In this document: piece after piece, positions 38,101 through 51,200 of the stretch | Layout: every line of letters begins with the position of its first letter | How positions within the stretch are numbered: the first letter of the stretch is position 1 | From: Tomocerus qinae | Lineage: Eukaryota; Arthropoda; Collembola; Entomobryomorpha; Tomoceridae | Assembly: GCA_020055645.1 (NCBI GenBank) | Contig: CM034546.1 | Coordinates: 110,825,375 to 110,889,374 of the forward strand | Direction of reading: 5' to 3' | Length of the DNA stretch: 64,000 nucleotides | Translations under genes and position numbers: made by a program | Notes under the pieces: model-generated | Databases searched by the model: none | What the model was told of the DNA's origin: nothing | The model's input: only the letters and a program-made list of their open reading frames with translations

Positions 38101-40802
38101 ATGTTAGCATACAGTTAGACGGGTATGTAATTAATAGATAAAAAAACATACAAGACAAAACTTTTATATTGGAGATGTTTTCATTTGTTTGTAGAACAAC
38201 AACAACGAATTCCATGAAAATAATCTCTCAAATGACAAAGTAGTAATCCTTCAACTGCCCACGATACTCATCAGGAATAGCAAATGATATATTTTACTAT
38301 TTTATGGCTACTAGACTTTTAAGATGGATTAGGTCCAGTCTCATTCGTAAGTGACAATCCTTCTACAAAATTGAATTTTTCCTGCACGCGATTCGTCATA
38401 CCATGATGGCCTTTAATCTTTGTCATATGGTATCATTGAATACTCATACAGGTATACAAAATGTTAGATACTATGAAGGATTGTTAAAATGTTTTGTATG
38501 TAAAAATAAACAACAGCTCAATTAAATTCTAGCTTTAGTTATCCCAATTATTAGCGTAAGGGATATCGATTCTTATTTTCTGTATTTAAAAGAACATGTT
38601 CAATGTTCAGGGGAAAATCTTATCCCCAAAAAGGAGTAAAAACTTATGATGTATTTACGGCATTGATTAAGCTTAAACCTGGCTCTAGCATATTGTCCTG
38701 GATTATTATGTGTATACTGAAATAATAAATACTACTATGGACCTTATCAGTCTCACTTAATAATGACTGAAATGTTGTCACGATCTCCAATAAACTAACA
38801 AAAATAATCTGCCAGACACAGGCCCGACGACCACAGAATAGATTCATGGTGTCGCACATAAATTCCTTATTATGGGTATATTACAGTAAACTTCTATACT
38901 TGTAAGGCAGATCACAACCTTTACCATCTCAAAGATTATAAAATCTGCTAAAATGTTGTCACATTATAATTAATAATACTTTTTCAAAGACAAATACAAA
39001 CAAAGAATACAATGTACAATTTTTGTCTCATGTTACACTATCAGAAACTTGTCAGAAGGGTATCTGAAATTCATTGAAATGACAATTTTTCACATTACTA
39101 ATATATTTGAAAAGGAATTCAAATTGAAGTTTCATCATTATTTTAGTTTATCAAATAATAAATATAAAATGTATGTACAAAATAGTCATTGTTTGTTTGT
39201 TTGATCAGTGGATCTGTTTCAGAATTCTTTTCTTATAATTTCCGACTAAATCACTTCGACTGTGCCAGAAAGAATTAAGTCTCTCAATAAAGTAATTAAA
39301 AGAAACATCATAAAATGGAAAAATCGTAATTAAAAGCTGCAAAGTTGGAATGTAATAATATGTGATTGGACTGTAGAGGGACAAAAGAGTACTCTGAATG
39401 TCTATTGCACCTAGGTACCTACGGCTGTGGTAATATATTCAGTTTAGAGTGAATTTTTATCCATCTGTTAATAGCATGTGTATAATATAGGTAGTGGAGT
39501 GCACGTATTTGTACACATGATATGACTATACAGACTAGTAGAGAAAGACTATTCCATTTTTAGCCAATTCTGGCTCTACTAGTTTTCAGCTATTGGTTGC
39601 CATTCGTGCTGCAACATTTTCAGATTACCACCTACTGCAAATTGTAACGAATGAAAACAGTTTTCTTATCTACAGAAGGCAAAGTTGAATTTTATTTCCA
39701 AAGAATGATTCACATATAAACATGCATCAATCACATGAAACTGCTTTGCTTTCTCAGCTCATGACAGTTAAATGCAAACTACAGAGTACTCTGTAATGTT
39801 GCTAAACTACTTCTTCAACTGTCTAAGCATGTCATGTAAATATACAGACGCAGACATATTATGAATGCTGCTTTATCTGTAGTTAGTACTTTTCTGCAAG
39901 ATACCCATTACTTAAGTCAATCTGTTGGATTGACAAGTTCACAAAGGAAATCTCCCTTTTAAACAGAAATCAACCAATCCATGTTGTTATTTACTAATCC
40001 TTTTTCATAAAGAATGTTATTAAAAACGGCTATTATTCCTTCGGACTATAAACAAAGGTGTTCAATTATTTTCTGTTATAGTTTCCATCTCTCTGTATTT
40101 CTGCCCGTTTAGGCAACATTTTTCAGGGTAATTTGAAGAATTACTTCATCATGCACGCATGCAATAACATCAACTTTCAAGAATAACTTACATATTAGTA
40201 ATATTTCTAGAAGTTGAAATAATGGACCTACTGTTTTCTTCTTAGAAATGATAGCTTCGTGTACTTCTAGAACACAGATCCTTTAATTTGGGTATAATTT
40301 GGCTGCTAAAATATATTAAATCTATCTCACTATCTTTAGGCTACATTTGCATATCAATTTCAAGTATTAACTAGCCTATGATTCCCAGGATCCAACCATT
40401 GAGTGACGTTTTTCAAGGATGGTTATCTTTAATTGATTGTTCTAAATATTTGAATCAATTGCTGAATACTTTTTCTCACGAAATTAATAGACCAAAAGAG
40501 AGCAGTAGTCTCATTTGGTTTTTGGTAGACTGTTTTGCTTAATTGTGTGTTACAGAATACCCTGCAATCTTAATAAATTATACAATCTATGAAATATTTG
40601 AGCAAGGAATATCAATAGTCAAGAAATTGCATCTGAAACAATCTTTAAAACAGTCATTTTCTGTTTTTATTTTGAAGATTCTTCTCTTTAGCTTACGTAT
40701 ACCTGTCAATAATGACATGGATTACTGCTACATATACGAATAATTACATAAACATTTCTATTTTGTGTTATTTGCTTGGACTCCATTGGGTGGCTTAGGT
40801 AA

Positions 40803-41050
40803 GTAGATGTCCTCGTATGAAAAATACAGCCATTACACTTAATCGTCCGAGTTAGTTATAGTAGATCAACTAGCTCACACTAAACCAATTATTTCGTCTA
40901 AATGGTAATAAAATACAATGAACTACATGTACATAGGAAAATTTTTCTACTTCATGCTCCATTCTGCTTTATTTATTTGCAACTGTAGATGTCCAGCTAT
41001 GAAAAACAAATCATCGTTCTTAAATTCGCAGTACTAGTTTTAGTAGATCA
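40803..41050. repeat. Diverged direct repeat, about 66 bp, period about 182
   Basis: Two stretches, 40803-40868 and 40985-41050, both begin GTAGATGTCC and end TAGTAGATCA with equal length. Ungapped identity counted by eye is about 65 percent and is concentrated at the two ends. It may be an old tandem duplication, or two footprints of the same short element. No coding content. Confidence 0.4.
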
Positions 41051-43983
41051 TCCGACTCTTTGTAAATGCTAGAAACACTCATCGTTTTGTGTAAATAGTT
41101 ATCATAGAGTTTGATAAGTAAGTTGTGTGCCCAGACTTTCGTATGACAACTTAAATTATTACAAGAATAATAGATTGTGTTACAATTCAATTCATACGAA
41201 TTCCTGAAAAGAGGGGTGCCTATTTAGCTCTACTGTTCCTGTATAATTGTCAAAATTGCGTTTACTTTTGCAAATAAATGGAAATGCTTTGTACACATTA
41301 TCCAATCAAATGTTTTGTACACTATAGTGTCTTTATTTGGCAAGTTTAGGTCTGCGACTATAAAGTTGTATGAATTCAGGAGAATATTTGTCCAAGCTAC
41401 ATCGCTGTTTGTCCCCAGAAATGCTTTTGTACGGGTAATAAATGAGTAAGGCGTTCGTAAAGTTAGAAACGAACTATTGCTTGACACTAATTGGCACTTT
41501 AGCAAAACTTGTGATAAGTTCATTTTAAAACTTTCTATTTCACAGTTAAAGTAAGTAATAAAAGTGAACCCCTGATGTCAATGGACATGAAAATCTGTGG
41601 TTGGAGCCATTTGGTTATTTAAATGTTTTAGCTAAAACAATATTCCTCTAATTAAATAGCATTGTCTACATTGTCAGACGCATCCCATGGGCAAAAGCTG
41701 GACAAGTAAACACTCAGAAATCGTAGTATTCCTCAATAATTTCTATTTATTTGGTCTGTCATTCTGCATTATGTATAAGTGTCAATTTTGTCTCAAAATG
41801 TTAACTCTTGCTTTCACTATTCTTGCCTATACATTTCTGAATGTTCTACCTGCGGCAGGGAAAATTCTAATGATACACAAATCAGAGTTAATAGAGACAA
41901 ACTGGCGAAGTTAATTAAAGGGAACACCCAGAGTGAATTGAACTATTATAGCACAGTTACAACCACTCAGTAATGCAACCTCTGCACCTCAATTAAACCA
42001 ATGACTGGGGCGTTTAGTGCTAAATGGTAACTGTAATTAAGTATAAATACTTAAGAATACGTTGAACACCAAATTACAAATCCCACTTTTATACAGTAGT
42101 CAAAAGCTTATGCTACAAATGGAATACAATGCCCATAATCCGTATTATCAATTGGCAATTTATACGCATATTAAATTAATCATAGTGAAATAATGATGTA
42201 CAGACTATAGGCGAGACGATGATGGCCTGTGCCAATAGAGTTTGTGGTAGTAAACATTTGTGTTGGTATAATCCGAGAAAAATGGTTTTATGTAAGTTTA
42301 ATGTTGTTTTACAGTGGTTAAAATATCATAAAGCAAAGACAACTCCAATTCGGTTCCAATAAGCTCGCAAATTAACGTGAATCAAAGAATATTATGAAAT
42401 CGATAGCTAATTTTTAAATTGATGTATGTAAAGTTAGATCTAAGGCTGAAGAAATATCTGGAAAGCTTCTTTAAATTAAAGGAAATAAAATTGATTCGTT
42501 AACAGAATTGCTTAGTTGGCGTTTTGTGTCAAGGCTTTGAACAGTTTGTAGTTTGAAGGGATCAATTGTAGCAATTTAGTTTCCTAATTGTAAACAGCAT
42601 TCATAGTAAAAAGTTTGGAAACAGAACTTAGGTTTGTACTAGAAAATTATAGTTAATGAGATGTTTGAAATGGCAATAGGAGGGAGGTGAATGATAGTAC
42701 AAAAGAAAAGGTATTGTGAGTCCTGATTCAAAATTTGGAATCCAATAAACTGAAATCGTATATGCACGACATATAATTGTAGCTAAGCCCTCTATGATTA
42801 TTTCAGTTGATCATATAGAATTAGTAAACAATCGGGCAAATTGATGCTTAGATAACGAAATCGAAATCGTTTTCAAGGTATCTTTATTTGTGTACATTTA
42901 CATAGGAATAGGGAAGGATTTTATAAGTAGAATTATTGTATTGTTGATACAATTAGATAAAGTTAGAATAGAATGCGTGTGGTGAATTGAGACTAGTCAT
43001 TTACTTATTTTGTGTGGTTTATTTCCCAAAGTTGGCTATATTTATCTACTTGTAATTGGTAAAGTAAACGCATTTTCCTTCGTTGGGGCAATAGACTAGT
43101 AGTATCAGTCAGTAATGTCATGGATTTTTACATTTCATTCATTCATATTTGTAATTACATAGTATAATGTAAGTCTTGGCACATAATCCAATAGATATTG
43201 GCTGTAATATTGTTGATTTAGTGCGAAATAAGTTTGCGTTGAGAGAGTTTGCATGCAAAGATATGTTGTGCCTGGAGGTAGTAGACTACCATGCAAAGTA
43301 CAGAGATAACAGAGATATCCCGTCCTTTTTAACACATCATCATGAGGAGTTTGTTATCTAATCTAATCTTGTTAGCGCTAGCTAATGCATTCAGAATATT
43401 AATATTTGATGAGCTAAAGGGTGGTCCACTAACATCATTAAATTTTTTAGAGGGATGGTATCGTTTCATGCAAACTACTAGTTCTTTATATTTATCTCTT
43501 ATCAGCGGTCATGCATAGGGCAGTAATGTGAGTTAAAAGTCGGCACAGCCCAATAAGTAGCGTTTTTGGGTGATGTCCACAGAGAACTTGACAAATTTTT
43601 AATTAAGAGATTGGCCCGGAATGGATTTGACGTGCACACTAACAACTGTAGTATAGTACTAGTGTAAGTGTTAGTCTGGGCGTGATCCAAAACTCAAATG
43701 TGAGTGGTGGAATGGAAAAATGGCATTGTGTGCACCTGAAAAGGGTCTTTTATCATATCTACATATGTACATGCAGAGCAGATAATGTGTAAAAGCAACA
43801 GAACAGAAAATCGAGGTGTCAACAAGGTCTTCGCGGTTGAATTGTTTGTCTGTCAGTATGTCCTTTCCTATATTCCTCAACTTGTCACGAATTAGTGTCT
43901 ATAAAGTCAAAACCTGTATACCCTGCGCTACTACTTCGATTACTCTATATCCTATAGTTACTATGTTGTACATGTATATTATA

Positions 43984-44000
43984 TAGTAGTAGTAGTAGTA
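43984..44000. repeat. TAG microsatellite
   Basis: Five to six tandem TAG units, upstream of Distal-less. Confidence 0.8.
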
Positions 44001-44459
44001 ATGTATACCCTGGAGGATATATAATTCTTTTGCGAAGAGTGTAAAACATATCTTCTTAAGTGTATTATCTGTAAAGCAAGACTTCCTTCGGCATTTGATA
44101 GGAATCTACAAGCGAAGTTGTCGATGAAGACTTAAGGAGGTATTAAGTTCTCAATTGAATTGTTAGTACGTAGTATATATTGTGGTAAAACGTCGAGTAT
44201 GGTATAAGGATGGATTATGGTCATACGTTATGGTTAATGGTATGTTATGTATATGGGGACTATTAGAATTGGAATATTCACAGGTACCTGCCGCTAGAGA
44301 ATAGATAAGAGAGGAGCGCATAGGTAGGTGAACTGTGTATTATTGTAAGTTTTGCTGATGCGAATGATGTGGGGCTATTAAAGTGATGTTCTTAAGCACA
44401 CCTGAGGAGATGGACAAGACTGGAGCTTAGCCTAGGATTAGTATATATGGGATTGTAAT

Positions 44460-44780
44460 GTAATGCAGAGTGTCAGACGGAGTAAGACAAGAAAAGTAAA
44501 GGAATTAGTAGAGGAAAGAATTTAGGAGAAGAAGAGAGCTGACTAACTGACTGAGCTCACGATCGTGGAATCCTGAGTTGGAGTGTAGAAGCAGGAGACA
44601 AGAAATGGTTAGTATAGTAGGCTAGGAGTAGAGGGAAAAGACTTGGTTTGATTCGAGCAGGAGGAGGTCGAGCTGAGGAAGTTTAGCAGTGGAGGCAATG
44701 GGAGTTGTGTGCGAGGCGGGGTTCGGGACAGGAAGACAACCCAAGAGTTGGCTGAAGGAGGAGTCCCGCAGATACTAAGG
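44460..44780 (+). promoter_or_regulatory. Purine-rich zone upstream of Distal-less, possible promoter or 5' UTR
   Basis: Over about 300 bases the + strand is strongly biased to A and G, with many GAG, GGAG and AAGA runs, unlike the surrounding AT-rich DNA. It ends about 450 bases before the first ATG of Distal-less. It is most simply 5' untranslated sequence or a promoter-proximal control region. A GAGA-factor-like role is possible but not shown. Confidence 0.35.
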
Positions 44781-45244
44781 GGGCTGTTGAGAGTTAGCTC
44801 ACAGAGTTTCTCTAAATCCCAATTACAGTTTGTATGCGACTTGCACCGAGATCAGATCACTACTTTACTAGCAGCTTGAGTACAATTTGGACTTACTAGC
44901 CAGAAGAGGAATATAGAGAGAAGTTCTCCTGCTCACAATCATCATCATCATCACCACGATATCCAGTGCTATTTGTTGAAGGAGTCTTACACTCGTTCCA
45001 AACGATCCTGGTTTAGTTTCGTTAAACTGCCCTGCTCTGGCTCTATTCATTCCTGTTCCTGCGGTCGGTTTTCCTATTAAGTGCAATTAGTGTAAATTGC
45101 TCTCACGTGCACCCAATTTTTGTGATCTTCTCTCAGCTGTGTGTTCTTTAAGTCGTTACGACGTTGAACTTTGGAGATATCACACCGTTCCCGGGACTAG
45201 GCCTGTCGCCGGTTCCGGGTCCGGGTGGTGAAAACCTAGAAGAT

Positions 45245-48200
45245 ATGAACCATCAACCCGCATCTTCGTACAGGGCAGCTGCGGCTGCTGCCGCCGTAGC
45301 TGCTTATCAAGAACAGAATTATCGTTCTGGATATTTCCCGGCACAAAACCCTTATGCACACGCAGGCTATCACTTGGGAACACCGTACCCCCCACCCTCA
45401 CCTCCTAAAGATGGTAAGATTTTCAAAATAGCATTTTATTTTATTCCGTACTTGTGAAAACCAATTGGAAAATCCCTTTGTCTTGTGAAAATGTAAAATT
45501 CGACAGAGAATATCTGATATTGTGACAGATAAAGATAGAAACTGTGATGTGATGGCATGTCAGCAGCTTGTTGTGTCTGTAGTCAACTATTTATAGGATT
45601 CCCTACTAGTTTAACCTATCTTAGAACTTCCTCCGATTGGATTCCCTTGTTAATTATGTATCTTCTTCTGTTGTGAGTGCTCATAGAGCACCGAACTTAA
45701 GTGAAACTGTGAAACATTAAACACCAAACTCTACTTTGTGCTGTGGCTTCGAGAAATTACACTTGACACTTGAAGAATCTAAAATGAACTTGAAGTTTAT
45801 CGTTGCCTACATGCCATGTGCCTAAGTTAATTACACTCCAAACTCCACAGGCCTTAATTTTCTGATCGAATCTATTTCCACGCGTGTAATTATCTCAACG
45901 AAAATTAACAGTGCACAAGATAGCTACAGTTGAATCACACTTTCCTGCATTCTCAAAACTTTTGCCAAATACCACGAATACTATTTTGTGTCCATTAGCC
46001 TTATTAGTAGTAGCCAATTAATATCTACAATATTCATCTACTGTCTCATCTCAAGCAAAGTTCACCTTTTACATTCTTCGTTCATAGCCCGATAGTCCTA
46101 ATACTATTTGCAAGATTCTTTATTAGTCATTCCTCGTTGCTTTTTCGTTGTTATAAATAATATAAAATTCCCAACTACTATATATTACTTTAAAATTTTC
46201 ATAGCTGCAACAGCTCTGTATGATATTGTCAACCATGCTGATAATATTTTTTATCATTAATTGTAGATGATTTCTAATTCTATTATTTCAGTTTTGTATA
46301 TCTAATAGAGGGTGAAGATAGTATTGTATCATGCAATAATGTATGTTTTGTCTTTTGTAATAGTACACAATAATTTTCTGGATACAGACAATAGAAGTAT
46401 ATCATTGATATTGTAGTTATTACAATATTGTGAATTAGTAATGATATGTTTACTGAATATGTTAGCAATTTAGGAGTGATGCAATCTAAAGAGATACATT
46501 ATTAAGTATTGCGCAATAGAATTTGTTGTTTACTTACCTACATTATGAATTGTTCGATGAATTGAAATGACTTGGCAATGATGATAGAATATTCTAGTTT
46601 TGCTTTAGCCATAGATATAATATTATTATGAGAATATCAACATTTGAATTGTACGTATTGGACTGACAACATTGATTAAACAGTTAGTTAGAGACATGAA
46701 ATGTTATTGCATGACCCAATGTTTGTTTTCTCGTGATGAGTTGAGTCAAAACGTAATTCAAGATGGATAAGATCAAACATAATATTATGTGGAAGTGTAG
46801 AATAGGAGCGGACAGAAAATACATTGTGGATGTACATAATAAAGTAGATAGACAACAAGTAGGCAGGTAAAGATCACATCAATATCATTAGTAAATGGTG
46901 AAAACATAGGTTGATGGTTTATTTGTTTTACAAAAGAGTAGGCAGTTAGCCGATGATAATAGATTGGTTTTGATGGAAATGTTTGTTGTAGGTAGAACAG
47001 TAGGAGTTCAAATGTGACTTATTTATTCGCGAAGGCGGACTGCAAAGGCCACTTTATATTCCTGACAATATCAACACATTATTCTAAAATTCAAACCATA
47101 AAGAAATTCTTATTATGATAGTATGATATCATCAACTGATATCTTGATATGACAATGTAAACAAGGACCATGCTTCGCATGGGACGATAATTAAACACGA
47201 ATGTACAAATAAAAAAATTAGTTCAGTTTAAAAAATCACAAAGCGGGTGATGAGTAAATAATGATGGGGCAGTTAGTAAACTGCCCATTGCATGTATTGT
47301 TTGTTAAAGCAAATGAGAAGGGAATAAATAAACTGCTATTCGATAGTGTATGAATGAATGTTGCGACCTGTCCCATCCCTCTTGTCCCTTAGGATTATAA
47401 TTCGTGAAGAACTATTCAATTTATTTAATAATGAGGAATGGGATATTATGGACTTTATATAGAGCCGAAAGAAGAGCCCGGAGGTTTACGTCTCAATGGA
47501 AAAGGAAAGAAGATGCGGAAACCCCGGACCATCTATTCTTCTCTGCAGTTACAGCAGCTGAATCGTCGTTTTCAACGTACTCAATACTTGGCTCTACCTG
47601 AAAGAGCCGAATTAGCTGCCTCTCTTGGTCTCACACAGACACAGGTTAGAAAATATGTTAATCATTCCCGTCTTGAATATTTCTCTAAATTGACTACGTT
47701 AGAGTAGGACAACTTAAAATTAATTACCACTTGATGTGATGGTTCTTTGATGTGATCTGATGTAAATGTCCAATTGGAAATCATCCTCCGTTGTAATAAG
47801 ATCAAAGCAATTTGGATTTTCTTTACGTTTGTTAATCTGAGCGGGATAATAATCTGTAGAAATCTTTATGGATAGAAATATTTAGATTAAGAGTGACATC
47901 GTCGAAGGAGGTTGTTTGAATAGAGCTCTAGGCTCAATATCTGTATTCATTTGATTTATCGTAGTCTAAAGAGGTTCAGTATTGTAGAAGAAGGAGCTAA
48001 TGATATTCTAGGTATTAATAATGATGACTAAATTGAGTTTTCCCATTGTAAATAGGACTGTGCTGATAAACTTTATTTTTATTAGTAGTGAGTTATGATT
48101 AGTGGACAGCCTTCTGTTAGTGTATCTGTCGATTCCTTCTACCTGAGCACCTTTTGATAATGAATAGATGGTTAATCCGAAGAAAATGGATTCTTAAGAT

Positions 48201-51200
48201 TTTCCGAGAGTAAGTTGGATGTATTGACAGGTACATTTGTCTTATAGAATGGTTTGACTTGATTTAGTTTGTAAGAGAGGAAGCTCCTGTGATTTTTTAC
48301 GGGACAATAGGATGGGGTAGGAAGGCTGAGAAGTCGAATTGTGTCCATTATTCTAGGGAAGGAATAAAAAAGGCCGAATCATTATTTAACTTTGTACAAG
48401 CATAAATAATTTGTACCGTAACCAGAAGCAGTGAATGGATTTGCACGGTAAATTATGAGTTCCCCTGAAGAAGTTTTAATCTTAACTTGACTCAACTCCA
48501 ATGTGGTAACGATCAATTCGGATAGTTTTGTGTCTCGCGGCATGAGCACTCTTTACTTGAGTAGACGTGCCGTTGCAGTATACATTTCTTTCGTATGAGT
48601 TCTCACTTGATATACAAAATGAAGTGAGCTGCTGGATGAGAGTATATATTGCCTACATCCCATAATAATGTTTACTATTTAAGTCAGGATTTATATAGAG
48701 TCATTTTTATAGCGTGCAGACATTACTATTACGATGGAGCCATGGGTTTAACTAGGAGGTACGTATAGGACTATTTATAATGTATATCATGTTATCTGAG
48801 AACACGTAGGTGTAGTACGTACACCTCCTGTGTATGAGTTTCTATAATAAAAGTACATATCAATTTGAGTTTGCTCAACTTTTCCTACTTAGTTGCTTTG
48901 TTATAGTAGGTATTCTTTTAGGTAGGGAACTTTGAAAGTCTTACGGTTATTATTATTATTTCTCGTACACACTCTGATGAATGCAATACTAACAGAAGGC
49001 GAGGCAAGGAAAAACAACGTAAACTAAAGTAAAACATGCAGATATGAAACAGAGCAGAATGCATTTCGTCGTACATATGCTATAGTATAATGCTATGCTA
49101 CGTTGGTTTGGCTGGATAAAGACAAAGTGTAACACTTCTAGGCTTAGTAATCGTGTGTTGCATAGGAACAACACAACATAAGCGTAATATACGACAGGGA
49201 CGAAAGATCCTGGCTTCTGATAAGGTAGCTTTGCTGGGTAGCTCCGAGCTCCCATTAAAACCACCAAACCAAACGAAACTCTTACAAACTTACATGGAAC
49301 ACATCACTGCAGTTTTTGCCAAGAACACCTTATTATTCTATTCTCCTCTCTGTGGGATGTCAAGTATAACTTGTTAAGAAAACTCTCCTACATACATACA
49401 TACGCGTTGCAAATTCATTTTTTACTACTGTGATATGGGAGAGATTGTCTATGCTTTATAATATGCATATAAATATTATATCAATGCATGGAACAATAAA
49501 CGAGATATTATAATAACAACTACAATATGTACAACTGATATGATATCTATCTACAATTACATAGTAGTAGAGTAGTAGTAGAGATATTCACGTACCTACC
49601 TACTTGTACCTGTAAAACATTAATGTGATTATTTACATTGCAATTCGTACTTATGCAAGGTATGTTGCTTTCCGGAATAAAAATTATAGAAAAATGGTAT
49701 CACTGCAAGGATTTTTTAAATTCTATTCTGCTCTTGAAAGTTGTTATCCTAAGTGAACAATAAGTGGAGTAGAATAAATGTAATATAATATTGTGTAGTA
49801 CATAACGATAGTAATGTAATGGAAGGAAAATGACGTGAGACAGACGTGGGAACTCAAAGTCCTCCTCACTGAGCTGAACTCAAGTTAAACTCAAGATATC
49901 TAGTGCGTAATACGATTGTAAGTCAGTCAAGTCTAGTTCTGAAGTTTAGTTAAGCAAAGCAAGCATAGAAAGAATAGAAAATAGGTGATGTTGAGGGAAT
50001 CCCATGACAAAAGAATAATACAGTTTTCGAGTGAATTGAGTGATGTAGGAGGGAATGCTATGTCTTATTATATTCTTATATAGCACACACAGATAAAAGT
50101 TCACTAAAGAAATGGAATTGTACAATAAGCAAAGAGCGTTTGTTCACCATTGTAAAATCTACGTATACCTACTGTTATTTGTGTTCGAATTACACGTACA
50201 TCCACTACAGACTATAGTTACAAATGTATCGGCTATCAACCTGCTTCATCATGTGGATTTTTCGTCTTTGTGTCATATCAATAGGTCTGTCTTGTACAAT
50301 TGTGTACAAGAACAGAGTAACAGTCAACACATCATACCAACTTAGTTATCCAGCTTAACCTAAGACTTGTAAAACTATTAAACGAGTATGAGATTTTTCT
50401 CTATATTTATTACGTGGTGTATATCATATAAAATCTAGATGTGAATATTGTAGTATGTGATGATGTGATGAGATGATGAGGTGAGGTACCCTTCTGCTCT
50501 ATGCACTCTTAGCACACAAAACAGCGAATATAGCACACAATCTTAAATACAATTACAATTATGTAGATACATCTTGTATGTACATACTTACTACTACTAC
50601 TACTACTAGTTAGAATATCATCACTGAGTCAGTTCAGTGATGTGCTGTACTGTACTTTATTGTTGAGCATAGAGTATTTCTGAGGTGTAGTGAATAGGAG
50701 AAGAGAGTCCATAGAGAGTGACCTTCCGAGAATAATTGAACAATATAGGAGTGCTGACATGATGAGAGGAACGTGTATTGTAGCCCTTCTCAAAGGATCC
50801 TACCAACTGCCTTTGTCTCTTTCTGCCGACTCATCATAAACAAGGGCTCCAACTGACACTCTCCGCTTACGAGGACCAGCCTTGTTGTTGTTTTCTCATC
50901 TTTCTATTCTATAACCAACCAGTTGCCATTGCTTTGCAATACCACATCTACTACTGTCCTGTCCACTCATCATACTAAACTCCTAAACAATATCTACACA
51001 ACATTACCAATATTATTTTGAATCTCGATGTGCAATACTCTTCTTCATCTATGTCTTTCTCTACATTTTACATACCTACTCTCTTTTCCATGTCATGCAA
51101 TAACTAGTACAAAGTACAATGTGCACAACACAAAACCAAAAACAGCCGAGTCAACTACGGAACGGACAGCAGCTACCCAGCCAAATCATTTCAGTTCACA

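Larger units (their letters stand above)
32993..45244. other. Long gene-free stretch between LRRC40 and Distal-less
   Basis: The two flanking genes diverge, so this 12-kb stretch should include both promoters. Just upstream of LRRC40, around 33000-33200, the sequence is slightly richer in GC, but no TATA box is evident. No coding exon is recognised. Visible items are a MITE-like element (34816-35137), a short GC-rich patch near 37590-37640, a diverged direct repeat (40803-41050), a TAG microsatellite (43984-44000) and a purine-rich zone (44460-44780). In other animals Distal-less is controlled by large flanking enhancers, so this is a natural place to look for them. Confidence 0.6.

Noticed and set aside
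45164-45244. Distal-less start at the TTG of 45164
   Set aside because: The codon is TTG, not ATG, and no evidence supports a non-ATG start. The first in-frame ATG is 45245; the upstream frame is only a possible exon extension.
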